A DNA stretch of 64,000 bases, from positions 1,798,001 through 1,862,000 of the forward strand of contig JAYPPR010000008.1 of assembly GCA_038131595.1 (NCBI GenBank). Direction: 5' to 3'. The notes under the pieces were generated by a model. That model did no database searches, was not told the DNA's origin, and saw only the letters and a list, made by a program, of their open reading frames with translations. Made by a program: the position numbers and the translations under genes. Positions 25,405-34,056 of the stretch are shown piece by piece. Source of the stretch: UBA9926 sp038131595. GTDB taxonomy: Bacteria; Pseudomonadota; Gammaproteobacteria; Pseudomonadales; Azotimanducaceae. Numbering within the stretch: the stretch's first letter is position 1; every line of letters begins with the position of its first letter.

Positions 25405-26334
25405 TCAAGGACTGATTAGGCCAAGCGCGTCGAGAACTGTGGTCCCGCTAAGAGGTTCGCCAAGTGCGAGCAACGTGCCGAGGCCTCCTGGGTTGACGAC
25501 GTTGATTTCGACGACATAGGGGTAGACCAAGTCTATTCCAATAAAACGAGCGCCCCCGTCCAAACTATATTTGGCAACTGCCCGGCAGAGGGTTTGCTCA
25601 TCGGTGTTAAGGCGCGCGAGTGAGGGCGTTGCACCTGCGGCGAGATTGGTACGATGGTCTAGCTTTCCTTGCCGTTCATAACAACCAATGATTGAGCCAT
25701 CTGCCATCAATACACGTTTTTCGCCGTGCTCGATATTAGGGAGCCATGACTCAAGGAGCCGAAAAGTGTGGCCCATCGATGGCATCTCGTGCTCGATGAT
25801 TGCGTTCGCGTTGGGATCATCTGGCTGGATTTTGTAAACGCTTCTCCCATGACTCTCAGCAGGGGGTTTGAATATCCAAGTGCTCGAACGATCGAGGGCG
25901 TACTTGATGCTGGCTGGGTCAGATGAGGCAATGCGAGATGGCTGATTGATAGATTCAGGCAGCAATGCCAGCGCGTATTTGCTATTCAGGTGGAGCAGTG
26001 CATCGCAGTTGTTGATGAGCTTAGACTGGGGTAACAGATGGAGGAGTTGGATCTTGTCCAAAAAGGTCGACCGGTGTCCTAGCGATAATACCCAAATGGT
26101 TTCGAAATCTGATAACGAAAGATGGCGCGAGGGCTCGTAACTCGTTAATGAGGAGCTGTTTGTTAACATACTGCCTCTTACAAGAACCTCCCGACCTGAT
26201 AGTTCAAGCGAGTCGATGACACCCCAGGCGACTTGAATGTTTGCCGTGATCGCCGCTTGGGTGAATAACCAGAGATTGGACTGGGAGTCCTCCGGTAGGT
26301 CATGAATTAGAAACAAGATGCTCACAGCACACAT
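25405..26334 (-). CDS. Divergent glutathione synthetase-like ATP-grasp ligase
   Basis: 309 residues with the architecture of prokaryotic glutathione synthetase (GshB). The C-terminal ATP-grasp half shows EKRVLMADGSIIGCYER, RTNLAAGATPS (the glycine-rich loop of GshB is RGNLAAGG), RFIGIDLVYPYVVEINVVNPGGL (metal-binding EIN). The N-terminal half is only weakly GshB-like, and the P-loop reads AESHGRS instead of DGMGGxS. It could be the genome's GshB or a paralogue joining another amino acid to a gamma-glutamyl peptide. The gene is transcribed leftward behind array D and ends 35 bases before tRNA-Lys on the same strand. Confidence 0.68.
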   Translation of the reverse strand: MCAVSILFLIHDLPEDSQSNLWLFTQAAITANIQVAWGVIDSLELSGREVLVRGSMLTNSSSLTSYEPSRHLSLSDFETIWVLSLGHRSTFLDKIQLLHLLPQSKLINNCDALLHLNSKYALALLPESINQPSRIASSDPASIKYALDRSSTWIFKPPAESHGRSVYKIQPDDPNANAIIEHEMPSMGHTFRLLESWLPNIEHGEKRVLMADGSIIGCYERQGKLDHRTNLAAGATPSLARLNTDEQTLCRAVAKYSLDGGARFIGIDLVYPYVVEINVVNPGGLGTLLALGEPLSGTTVLDALGLISP

Positions 26335-26428
26335 TGTGGTCTAAACGCTGAGCCAATAACATAGACCCGGTAAGGGGTTTCAGACATAACTGAAAGAAAA
26401 GTAGGTTTTGTCTGGTTGACGTATTGAA

Positions 26429-26617
26429 GCTGAGAGCTTTCTGTTCAGTTAAGGAGTTCTTTCTGGCTGAGGGCTCTTTAATCAGCTGAAGGCTCTTTAA
26501 TCAGCTGAAGGCTCTTTAATCAGCTGAAGGCTCTTTAATCAGTTCAAGGCTTGTTGATTAGCTGAGGGCTCTTGAACAGGCTGAGGGCTCTTGAACAGGC
26601 TGAGGGCTCCTCATCTG
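26429..26617. repeat. Intergenic tandem repeat array D (19-bp unit) upstream of nadA
   Basis: Ten consecutive units, all 19 bases except the second (18). Units 3-6 are nearly identical (GCTGAAGGCTCTTTAATCA), units 8-9 identical (GCTGAGGGCTCTTGAACAG), others decayed. The array fills most of the 307-base divergent region and ends 24 bases before the nadA ATG, so it lies in the nadA promoter or leader. Its core GCTGAAGGCTCTTTA is the exact reverse complement of the core of array E. Confidence 0.95.
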
Positions 26618-26641
26618 GCCCAACAAAAGTGAGAGTGGACA

Positions 26642-27658
26642 ATGGCAGAGCGTGAATTAGAGCGGGACTTATTGGCCAGTAGCGCCGAGGGCTCTGCTGT
26701 AGAAACGGAGCAGCTTCGCGAGGAAATCAAGCAGGCGCTGACCCGCCTTAACGCAGTTCTGGTCGCACACTACTACACGGATGAAGCCGTGCAATCCCTC
26801 GCTGAAGAGACTGGCGGGTGCGTTGCAGATTCTTTGGAGATGGCGAGATTTGGGGCTTCGGTAGCGGCTGAGACTATCGTGGTTGCTGGTGTGCGTTTTA
26901 TGGGCGAGACCGCGAAAATTCTAAGTCCTTCAAAGCGGGTGTTGATGCCGACACTTGAGGCAACGTGTTCGCTTGATATCGGCTGCGAACCAAGCGCTTT
27001 TTCTGCGTTTTGTGATGCGCATCCAGACCGAACCGTGGTGGTATACGCCAATACTTCTGCAGAAGTAAAAGCCAGAGCAGATTGGGTGGTGACATCTAGC
27101 ATCGCGCTCGATGTGGTTGAGCATCTCATGGATAAGGGAGAATCGATTCTTTGGGCGCCGGATAAGCACCTGGGCGCCTATATCCAAGAGCAGACCGGCG
27201 CCGACATGATCCTGTGGGATGGTGCATGCATCGTGCATGACGAATTTAAGGCCAAGGGATTACGTGATCTGAAAGCGGTTCATCCTGACGCAATGGTGTT
27301 AGTGCACCCGGAATCGCCCAAGGGGGTCGTTGATCAGGCAGATGTGGTTGGGTCTACCTCTCAATTGATAAATGCGGCAAAAGAATCCGCATGTGATCAG
27401 TTTATCGTGGCCACTGATCAGGGCATCTTCTACAAGATGCGTCAAGCTGCGCCAGGAAAGACCTTTATGGCCGCGCCAACCGCGGGCCATGGCGCTGAGT
27501 GTAAAAGTTGTGCGAACTGCCCCTGGATGGCGATGAATGAACTCGACGCACTGGCAAAAGTATTGCGCGAGCAACATCAGGAGATCATGGTTCCTGCGGA
27601 TATTTCGAGTAGGGCACTCATTCCCTTGGAACGTATGCTTTCCTTCAATGCTCGATGA
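26642..27658 (+). CDS. nadA: Quinolinate synthase NadA
   Basis: 338-residue 4Fe-4S enzyme that condenses iminoaspartate with dihydroxyacetone phosphate to quinolinate, the first committed NAD precursor. Cluster cysteines are visible as Cys109 (EATCSLDIGC), Cys196 (DGACIVHDEF) and the CxxCxxC group 287-293 (ECKSCANCPWMAMN). Other marks are VAHYYTDEAVQ and CVADSLEMARFG. Start at ATG 26642 behind GAGTGGA. Its promoter region is occupied by repeat array D. bepA is convergent downstream with a 17-base gap. Confidence 0.97.
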   Translation: MAERELERDLLASSAEGSAVETEQLREEIKQALTRLNAVLVAHYYTDEAVQSLAEETGGCVADSLEMARFGASVAAETIVVAGVRFMGETAKILSPSKRVLMPTLEATCSLDIGCEPSAFSAFCDAHPDRTVVVYANTSAEVKARADWVVTSSIALDVVEHLMDKGESILWAPDKHLGAYIQEQTGADMILWDGACIVHDEFKAKGLRDLKAVHPDAMVLVHPESPKGVVDQADVVGSTSQLINAAKESACDQFIVATDQGIFYKMRQAAPGKTFMAAPTAGHGAECKSCANCPWMAMNELDALAKVLREQHQEIMVPADISSRALIPLERMLSFNAR

Positions 27659-27675
27659 GCAATCAGGCGTTCTTT

Positions 27676-29139
27676 CTACCGAGATAACTCGTCGATAAGA
27701 TCCCTGATCTCATCGAGGCGATTGCGAATCCGCTCACTCAACTGAAAATTCTGACGAGCAAGCGGCTGTGCATAAGACAATTGTTTCTCGGCCCGCTCTA
27801 AATCCCCATTGAGTAAGAAGTATTCGGCTCTCGCCTGATGAACGCCGATGATGTCGCCGGCTAGACCTCTAGCTTCCGCCAGTTGATACCACGCGGCGTC
27901 ATTAAGTGGTTTGGCATCGGTGACTTCCGTGAGTAGTTGGCTTGCCACTTCAGGTCGATTAATAGCAATCATAATGTCTGCTTTCTTCATCATGAGTGGA
28001 TAATTGCCCGGATTAATCAGCAGTGCTTCGTCGATCAAGGCATTCGCTGAATCAAGCTGTTTCGCTCTCAGGTACAGATCCACTTCAGCAAGATGGAGCG
28101 GGATATTAAGGGGCATGTCCGCTCGGAGTCGGTCGAGTAGCGAGCGCGCTTCGTCAAGATCACCTGAAGCGGTCATTAGCAGAACGCGGAGATAGTCAGT
28201 CGCAACGTTAAGAATATTGTCTGTGCCTTGTCGGCTGGTTAGTAGCGGCGTGGATTCGCGTGGATTTTCCGTAGAAAGCGCAATGGCCCTGGCTCGCATC
28301 ATTTGGAATTCCAAGTCGAGCGGCCATTGGCGTTTGGTGATACTTTCAGTTTGGTTGTAGGCGTCTGTGATTCGGTTCCTAGTGACTGGATGCGTGCGCA
28401 AGAACTCTGGGATCTGGTCCCCATCGGTTCGAGTTGCACGGTCTAAGTGCTCAAACATATAGGCCATCGCGCGTGGGTCGAGGCCTGCTCTAATCATCGT
28501 GTTAATACCTACTCGATCAGCTTCAGACTCGCGGGTGCGACTGTAGCTCAGGCGCTGTGCCTGCATGAGCCCTTGGCTCGTAGTCATTGCTGCGATGCCT
28601 GCTTCGCCGCCACCATAGGCGGCAATGATGGCGCCGGCGAGTAGTCCAGCAATGCTGATGACGCCGGCTTTGCGAGAATCTTCTAGGCCTCTGGCAAAGT
28701 GCCGTTGACTGAGGTGTGCGAGTTCATGAGCTAAGATCGCCGAGAACTCGTGAACGGAAGTCGCGGTGAGAAATAACCCGTGATGAATCCCGAGAATTCC
28801 TCCAGGCGCAGCAAATGCATTGATCGTCGGATTGTTGATCATGACGATATAGAGCCGGAAGTCTTCTAAGTCGCTGTATGAGGCGAGGCGATAGATTTGA
28901 TGTTCGAGATAGTCATTTAATAGCGGATCATCAAAATTTGGAGTTTGTGCACGAACAGCCCTCAGAAAACGTTGCCCCAGGGCATGCTCTTGGTTGAGTG
29001 ACGTGGGTGCTCCGCCTCCCGCTCCTAGCTCCGGCAGATTGAGATCGTCGAGAACCGCTGAATGGCTGAGGGAGGACGCAACCATCAGCGAGACAAGCGT
29101 GATGGGTATGAAAATTGAGAGGAGCGTTGAACGAGCCAT
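27676..29139 (-). CDS. bepA: M48 family periplasmic metalloprotease/chaperone BepA (YfgC)
   Basis: 487 residues from the ATG at 29139: signal peptide (FIPITLVSLMVASSLSHS), zinc-metallopeptidase domain with HELAH (138-142) and the third-ligand segment SRTRESEADRVG, then a TPR-like C-terminal half. BepA assists LptD assembly and degrades stalled outer-membrane proteins. A further ATG at 29175 would put 12 polar residues before the signal, so it is less likely. The order nadA-bepA-tusA-like is that of Pseudomonas. Confidence 0.93.
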   Translation of the reverse strand: MARSTLLSIFIPITLVSLMVASSLSHSAVLDDLNLPELGAGGGAPTSLNQEHALGQRFLRAVRAQTPNFDDPLLNDYLEHQIYRLASYSDLEDFRLYIVMINNPTINAFAAPGGILGIHHGLFLTATSVHEFSAILAHELAHLSQRHFARGLEDSRKAGVISIAGLLAGAIIAAYGGGEAGIAAMTTSQGLMQAQRLSYSRTRESEADRVGINTMIRAGLDPRAMAYMFEHLDRATRTDGDQIPEFLRTHPVTRNRITDAYNQTESITKRQWPLDLEFQMMRARAIALSTENPRESTPLLTSRQGTDNILNVATDYLRVLLMTASGDLDEARSLLDRLRADMPLNIPLHLAEVDLYLRAKQLDSANALIDEALLINPGNYPLMMKKADIMIAINRPEVASQLLTEVTDAKPLNDAAWYQLAEARGLAGDIIGVHQARAEYFLLNGDLERAEKQLSYAQPLARQNFQLSERIRNRLDEIRDLIDELSR

Positions 29140-29193
29140 AATCAAATGGTGGCAGGGGTTGAGCGTACTGTCCACGTGTATCCACTACTGGGT

Positions 29194-29202
29194 TGATATA
29201 AT
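29194..29202 (+). promoter_or_regulatory. Extended -10 promoter candidate for the tusA-like gene
   Basis: TGATATAAT at 29194-29202 is a perfect -10 hexamer with the TGn extension; no good -35 is present, as expected for extended -10 promoters. It would start transcription near 29209, giving the tusA-like gene a leader of about 150 bases. It lies in the divergent gap between bepA and that gene. Confidence 0.5.
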
Positions 29203-29357
29203 CTACGAAAGATTAGGCGTGTTGCGGGCTAGCGAGAGTCAACCAGATCATGCAGCGTGTACGATTCCAGAGCCGAGAGCGCTCATTATTTAGGCCATTT
29301 TGGTGGATATCGAATACTGGTCTTTGCAGTGCGTTGACCCATTTGGGAGGTTAGGTG

Positions 29358-29630
29358 ATGTCAGAGAAGTCGGACGGGATAACAGAATCCAAAGGGTTTG
29401 ATGGGAGCGTCGACACGCTCCTAGATACTAAAGGGTTAAATTGTCCGATGCCGCTGCTAAAGGCCAAGCAGGCGCTCAATCGAATGGATGTGGGCCAGAT
29501 CTTAGAGGTCATCGCCACTGATCAAGGATCAGTCAGGGACTTTCAAGTATTCGCCGCTCAGAGTGGAAATGAGCTACTCGGTCAAACTGACGACGGCTCG
29601 ATATACAGTCATTGGATTAAGAAGGCATAG
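29358..29630 (+). CDS. TusA/SirA-like sulfur-carrier protein
   Basis: A 90-residue protein with the family core LLDTKGLNCPMPLLKAKQALNRM; Cys29 followed by Pro is the persulfide-carrying residue. The 20-residue N-terminal extension is polar. By position (between bepA and perM/dapA) it corresponds to the Pseudomonas TusA paralogue linked to molybdenum-cofactor homeostasis, not to the tRNA-thiolation TusA; that equivalence is inference from gene order. ATG 29358 is preferred over GTG 29355, with GGGAGG upstream. Confidence 0.87.
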   Translation: MSEKSDGITESKGFDGSVDTLLDTKGLNCPMPLLKAKQALNRMDVGQILEVIATDQGSVRDFQVFAAQSGNELLGQTDDGSIYSHWIKKA

Positions 29631-29702
29631 CAATAAACACTAACGCTGTCTTGGCTTGTGAGGCTAGTCCAACAAGCGTTGGCATGCTAATGGAGCAGAG
29701 AG

Positions 29703-30776
29703 ATGAAGCAGATTATTGCAGCCTGGTTGAATCGCTACTTTGCCAATGTGGAAGCACTGGTGCTGCTCCTGCTGATCACGCTCGTTGCTGCTGGGCTGTA
29801 TTTGCTCGGATCGATCGCAGTGCCTATTTTAATTGCACTCGTGTTTGCTTATGTGCTGCAAGGCGTGGTTCAGCGACTCGCACAACTGGGAGCTCCGAAA
29901 TGGCTTTCCGTCAACGCCACATTCGTGCTGTTTCTGGGTGCCTTTATTGGATTTCTCGTGTTTCTCTTCCCGCGCATTTGGCGGCAGTTGACTCGTCTTT
30001 ACCAAGACTTGCCGAATCTGGCCTTGTCCGGACAGGAAATGGCCGCACAGTGGGCAAGAAACTACGATTGGTTGATATCACAAAAGCAGGTACAGACTTG
30101 GATTGAGGTACTCAACACCGAGGCGGCCAATATTGGTCAGTGGATCGTAACCGCATCTTTCACAAACTTGCCGGTCTTCATGGAGATTGTTGCATACACC
30201 GTGATTGTGCCGATCCTAGTGTATTTCATGTTAAGCGATAAAGACCGAATCCTTGAGTATTTGACGAGCTTTCTTCCCGAGGACAGACCGTTTTTGCAAG
30301 GCATCGGCGAGGAGATGAACAAGCAGCTAGAGAATTATGTGCGGGGTAAGTTTATTGAGCTGACCCTGGCGGGAATTGCCACTTACATTCTCTTCTCCGT
30401 GTTTGACTTGAATTACGCCGCGCTGCTGGCTTTCCTTGTTGGCTTGTCGGTCATTATTCCTTACTTGGGAATTGCGGTTATCACCGTGCCAGTCGTTGTG
30501 ATTGCGTTAATGCAATTTGGCTTCGATGGGTCTTTTTGGAGCTTGATGGCTGGCTACATATTGATCCAGGCGTTGGATGGCATGCTCTTGGTGCCCCTTC
30601 TATTCTCTGAGGCCAATGACATTCATCCTTTGGCCATTATCATCGCGGTCCTAGTCTTCGGCGCTTGGTTTGGTGTTGCGGGCGTTTTCTTCGCGATACC
30701 GCTCGCAATTTTTATCAAAGCCATGATTGAGGCTTGGCCTAGATTGGGGACCCCTTCGTCGGCAGAAAAAACCTGA
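29703..30776 (+). CDS. perM: PerM/AI-2E-type transporter family protein
   Basis: 357-residue membrane protein with about seven to eight hydrophobic segments (LVLLLLITLVAAGLYLLGSI; LVFAYVLQGVVQRL; PYLGIAVITVPVVVIALMQFG; LAIIIAVLVFGAWFGVAG) and the conserved IIPYLG motif of the PF01594 family. Members are called AI-2 exporters or permeases, but the transported substrate is mostly unproven. It follows the tusA-like gene after 72 bases and precedes dapA. Confidence 0.85.
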   Translation: MKQIIAAWLNRYFANVEALVLLLLITLVAAGLYLLGSIAVPILIALVFAYVLQGVVQRLAQLGAPKWLSVNATFVLFLGAFIGFLVFLFPRIWRQLTRLYQDLPNLALSGQEMAAQWARNYDWLISQKQVQTWIEVLNTEAANIGQWIVTASFTNLPVFMEIVAYTVIVPILVYFMLSDKDRILEYLTSFLPEDRPFLQGIGEEMNKQLENYVRGKFIELTLAGIATYILFSVFDLNYAALLAFLVGLSVIIPYLGIAVITVPVVVIALMQFGFDGSFWSLMAGYILIQALDGMLLVPLLFSEANDIHPLAIIIAVLVFGAWFGVAGVFFAIPLAIFIKAMIEAWPRLGTPSSAEKT

Positions 30777-30839
30777 CGTGATTGTGAGCGCGCAGTGCTA
30801 CCGGTATGATGCCGGGCTTTTCCGAGAGAGACTCGATTG

Positions 30840-31718
30840 ATGACGCAAGGGAGTATCGTTGCGCTGGTAACCCCCATGTTCGCCTCGGGCGAGATTGATT
30901 GGGAGAGCCTTGAGGCGTTAGTTGAATGGCATGTGTCGTCGGGAACGGTGGGCATTGTTCCTGTTGGAACGACGGGCGAGTCGCCGACGGTTAGTCCTCA
31001 AGAGAACTGCGAGATTATTCGTTTTGTCGTTGAGAAAACGAAAAGTCGAATGACTGTCATTGCGGGCACGGGTGCAAACTCGACAGCCGAGGCTATCGAA
31101 TTTACGGCCTCTGCTAAGGAATCGGGCGCAGATGCTTGTCTGCTCGTCACTCCTTATTACAACAAACCAACACAAGAGGGACTTGTGGCGCATTACTCTG
31201 CGATTGCGGAGGCCGTAGATTTGCCTCAAGTGCTTTACAACGTTCCAGGACGAACCGCTTGTGATTTGCTGCCCGAAACTGTCGCACGGCTCGCGGTGCT
31301 TCCCCAGGTCGTAGCGATCAAAGAGGCTACCGGTTCCTTGGAGAGGGCAAGAGAAATCAGGCAGCTGTGTGGTGAGGCGGTCGCGATTTACTCAGGCGAC
31401 GATGAGACAAGTTGCGATTTGATGCTAGAGGGTGCGCAAGGAACCATCAGCGTGACGGCAAACGTAGCGCCGGAGACGATGGCGCAAATGGCGGACGCAG
31501 CGGTTAAGGGAGACGCGGAACTTGCCCGGTCGCTAGACGCAACACTAAGTGGTCTGCATCAAACATTATTCCTAGAGTCGAACCCGATTCCGGTCAAGTG
31601 GGCGCTGTCCTATTTGGATAGAATTCCGCAAGGGATTCGGCTACCGTTGACGGGTTTGTCTCAGCAGCATCATGACGAGGTCATCGCGGCGATGCAGCAA
31701 GCGGGAGTATTGACGTAA
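30840..31718 (+). CDS. dapA: 4-hydroxy-tetrahydrodipicolinate synthase DapA
   Basis: Class I aldolase of 292 residues in the lysine/meso-diaminopimelate pathway, condensing pyruvate with aspartate semialdehyde. Tyr133 and Arg138 (VLYNVPGRT) and Schiff-base Lys161 (VVAIKEATGS) fall on the same numbers as in E. coli DapA, and the GTTGESPT motif is present. ATG 30840 is preferred over the TTG in front of it. The stop overlaps the bamC start (TAATG). Confidence 0.97.
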   Translation: MTQGSIVALVTPMFASGEIDWESLEALVEWHVSSGTVGIVPVGTTGESPTVSPQENCEIIRFVVEKTKSRMTVIAGTGANSTAEAIEFTASAKESGADACLLVTPYYNKPTQEGLVAHYSAIAEAVDLPQVLYNVPGRTACDLLPETVARLAVLPQVVAIKEATGSLERAREIRQLCGEAVAIYSGDDETSCDLMLEGAQGTISVTANVAPETMAQMADAAVKGDAELARSLDATLSGLHQTLFLESNPIPVKWALSYLDRIPQGIRLPLTGLSQQHHDEVIAAMQQAGVLT

Positions 31719-32794
31719 TGCGAATTGTGTTTGGTGTGTTAACGGCTTGGCTCGTCTCGAGTTGCACGTTCTTCGGAAACGAAGAACAGCTCGGTAGACT
31801 TGAGGAGGGCAGCACCCAAAAAATTGAGATTCCTGAAGGGTTGGATCGACCCCAGTTCGTTGATTTGATGCCCATTCCTGAGATCGAGGATCCTCGAGGG
31901 CTCGCGGGCACCCAATTTGAGCTTCGGCCGCCCGAGCCGCTCAGTACAAGGTACGGGGTGGATCAGATCGTTATTAAGCGATTGGATGGCGATCAATGGG
32001 TGTTCCTCGATATTCCTCCGGCTGTTGTATGGCCCAAGATTATTCAGTTTTGGGAGGCTAATAACCTTGATGTTGACAGCGCAGACCCAAGCACGGGGGA
32101 GCTTGTCAGCCGCTGGCTCTCTGCTCGGGGTGGTGACGCTGAGGCCGCATTCCAGAGCATCAGAGACGCGAGCGTCTATCGAAACACACGAGATGTAAAT
32201 CTCCATCAATTTAAATTGCGTTTAGAACCGGGCGTTCGCCAGGGCAGTAGCGAGGTGTATCTGCAACAACGTCAAGTTTCCGCGTCAGCACCTTTTAGGC
32301 TCGAGGGGATGGCTTGGCCAGAGGCATCTGACGATGCCGATATGGAAACAGAAGTGCTTCGAAGCCTGGCCTACTATCTTGGCGAAAACATCAATCAGGG
32401 CACCATGAGCATGATGGCATCGAATTTGGTGGAGGGTCGAACACGGCTGATCCCTGATCGATTAAAGCCCGAGCTTCGCTATCAACTAGACTTTAATCGC
32501 GCTTGGTCAACGGTAGGTAGTGCGTTAGAAAATGCGGGCGTGACTGTGAACGATATTGATCGTTCCTCACAACGGTATTACGTCCACTACATCCCATACA
32601 GCCAAAAGAAGCCCGGATTCTTTCGGCGTCTGATGGGTGGTGGCAAAAAAGCCCAGGACGCGAAAGATAGCTATGAAGTCCAGCTCGAAGATGACCAGGG
32701 TGAGGTGCTGGTAACGGTGTTTCAGCAAGGAGAACTGGCCAACGGCCTGATCGCAGAGCGCTTGCTCAAAGTGATCAAGGAATACTCGATCTAA
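31718..32794 (+). CDS. bamC: Outer-membrane assembly lipoprotein BamC
   Basis: 358-residue lipoprotein with signal and lipobox LVSSC (Cys16), an unstructured start with PRGLAG..FELRPPEPLSTRYGVDQI as in BamC, and two helix-grip domains (PPAVVWPKIIQFWEANNLDV; DFNRAWSTVGSALENAGVTVNDIDRS). BamC is an accessory part of the beta-barrel assembly machine. It is coupled to dapA, the conserved dapA-bamC pair of gammaproteobacteria. Confidence 0.92.
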   Translation: MRIVFGVLTAWLVSSCTFFGNEEQLGRLEEGSTQKIEIPEGLDRPQFVDLMPIPEIEDPRGLAGTQFELRPPEPLSTRYGVDQIVIKRLDGDQWVFLDIPPAVVWPKIIQFWEANNLDVDSADPSTGELVSRWLSARGGDAEAAFQSIRDASVYRNTRDVNLHQFKLRLEPGVRQGSSEVYLQQRQVSASAPFRLEGMAWPEASDDADMETEVLRSLAYYLGENINQGTMSMMASNLVEGRTRLIPDRLKPELRYQLDFNRAWSTVGSALENAGVTVNDIDRSSQRYYVHYIPYSQKKPGFFRRLMGGGKKAQDAKDSYEVQLEDDQGEVLVTVFQQGELANGLIAERLLKVIKEYSI

Positions 32795-32797
32795 CCG

Positions 32798-33559
32798 GTG
32801 CGAATTGCGTCACTAGGCAGCGGAAGCAAAGGTAACGGAACCTTTGTGGAGGGGACAGGCGGCGTTGTACTGGTTGATCTCGGCTTCGGGATTAAAGAAA
32901 CACTTCGGCGCATGGCCACTCGGTCAATCTCACCTTGGGACATCAAAGCAATATTGATTACCCACGAGCACGGTGATCACATCCACGGAGCAGCGCAGTT
33001 CGCGCGCAAGTTTCATTTACCTTTATATATGACCACAGGCACATTTGACCTTAAGCGATTTGAAGGGGGTCTGGATGTACGCAGAATCACGCTTGAAGAG
33101 CCATTTGCGGTCGCCGGTATGGAGATTCATCCCGTTACCGTACCTCATGATGCCAAGGAGCCCTGCCAGTACGTGTTCAGTGAAGGTGAGTCGAGAGTAG
33201 GAGTGCTCACAGATATCGGTCACATTACGCCTCATGTGGCCAATGCCTACCACGCATGTGATGCGTTGGTGCTCGAGTGCAACTATGATCCAGAGATGCT
33301 TGCTCGAGGTCCATATCCAAGAGCTTTAAAGGCAAGAGTTAGTGGTCCACTCGGCCATCTCTCCAATGAGCAGGCGGCCGGCCTGCTTGAGTCGGTCGAC
33401 CTCAACCGTCTCAAGCATATCGTCGTGTCGCATATTAGTGAAAAGAACAACCAGCCAGCATTGGCAGAAGCCGCATTGCGCCAAGTGCTTCACGCCTGGG
33501 AAGGGTCACTTCATCATGCCACCCAGCAAAATGGACTCGACTGGATCCCCATCGGTTGA
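32798..33559 (+). CDS. Metallo-beta-lactamase fold hydrolase (YycJ/WalJ-like)
   Basis: 253 residues beginning MRIASLGSGSKGNGTFVEG and carrying the dinuclear zinc motif HEHGDH (His56-His61), then a late LTDIGH and VLECNYDPEML with further ligands. The family is near RNase J/YycJ-type MBL proteins, some of which act as exonucleases; the role of the gammaproteobacterial form is unknown. GTG start three bases after bamC. In Pseudomonas purC follows; here the next element is an SOS box. Confidence 0.87.
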   Translation: MRIASLGSGSKGNGTFVEGTGGVVLVDLGFGIKETLRRMATRSISPWDIKAILITHEHGDHIHGAAQFARKFHLPLYMTTGTFDLKRFEGGLDVRRITLEEPFAVAGMEIHPVTVPHDAKEPCQYVFSEGESRVGVLTDIGHITPHVANAYHACDALVLECNYDPEMLARGPYPRALKARVSGPLGHLSNEQAAGLLESVDLNRLKHIVVSHISEKNNQPALAEAALRQVLHAWEGSLHHATQQNGLDWIPIG

Positions 33560-33598
33560 CGAGCTCGCAACAAGTAGATACTGTATAAAAAAACAGTA
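33556..33598 (+). promoter_or_regulatory. LexA-controlled (SOS) promoter
   Basis: TACTGTATAAAAAAACAGTA at 33579-33598 is a 20-base LexA box: perfect CTGT-N8-ACAG with an AT-rich centre, 17 of 20 bases equal to the E. coli consensus. A TTGACG hexamer at 33556-33561 lies 17 bases upstream of TACTGT, which could serve as the -10, so LexA would cover the promoter as in known SOS genes. The first gene downstream on this strand is the 49-codon frame at 33611, then ogt at 34057. Confidence 0.85.
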
Positions 33599-33610
33599 TT
33601 CAGGTGTTCT

Positions 33611-33760
33611 GTGGCGATCAAACATATTAAACATTCCGATATTTGGTTAGTCAGCAAGGGCGAACGCGTGTTGTATCGTGGCCGAGAGAATCCGTTTAAG
33701 TCCGCGAGTGTGCTCATGTCAGTGCTGCACCGCAGTGGATGGAGAGTCGTTTCCATTTAG
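33611..33760 (+). CDS. Putative SOS-induced small protein, 49 residues, unrecognised
   Basis: A GTG-started frame 12 bases after the LexA box, with AGGTG (33602-33606) as ribosome site. The product is small and basic, beginning AIKHIKHSDIWLVSKGERV and ending LHRSGWRVVSI, with no signal peptide or membrane helix. I recognise no family; it is not like SulA, DinI, TisB or YafN. The placement directly under a near-consensus SOS operator and the normal amino-acid make-up are the reasons to call it. It is too short for most gene finders. It could be a remnant of a longer gene. Confidence 0.55.
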   Translation: MAIKHIKHSDIWLVSKGERVLYRGRENPFKSASVLMSVLHRSGWRVVSI

Positions 33761-34056
33761 TGGGTGTTCCATCAGACAGCGGGTGCTTCATTAAAGATTG
33801 ACCGACAACTAATGCTTCTCGTCGAATAATCTCCTCAATTTAATGCTTGCCACACCCAGTGTTACTCTTCGGATAGCGTTGAGGCGATCGCCGAACAAAA
33901 TCGGTAGGTATTCCGCTGAAATTGGTTGCTTTCAGGGCGACCTAAGGCCACTGGAATGATACGTCAATAGTAACGGCACCAGACCCGAGGACGGAGAGAA
34001 GCAGGCCTCAATTAGCGAGCCAAATAGAGAGTCAAAAAAGGACGGAGCTAAAAACA

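Noticed and set aside
33750..33800. Possible further array AGTGGGTGTTCCATCAGAC / AGCGGGTGCTTCATTAAAG
   Set aside because: Only two copies with many mismatches; cannot be told from chance.
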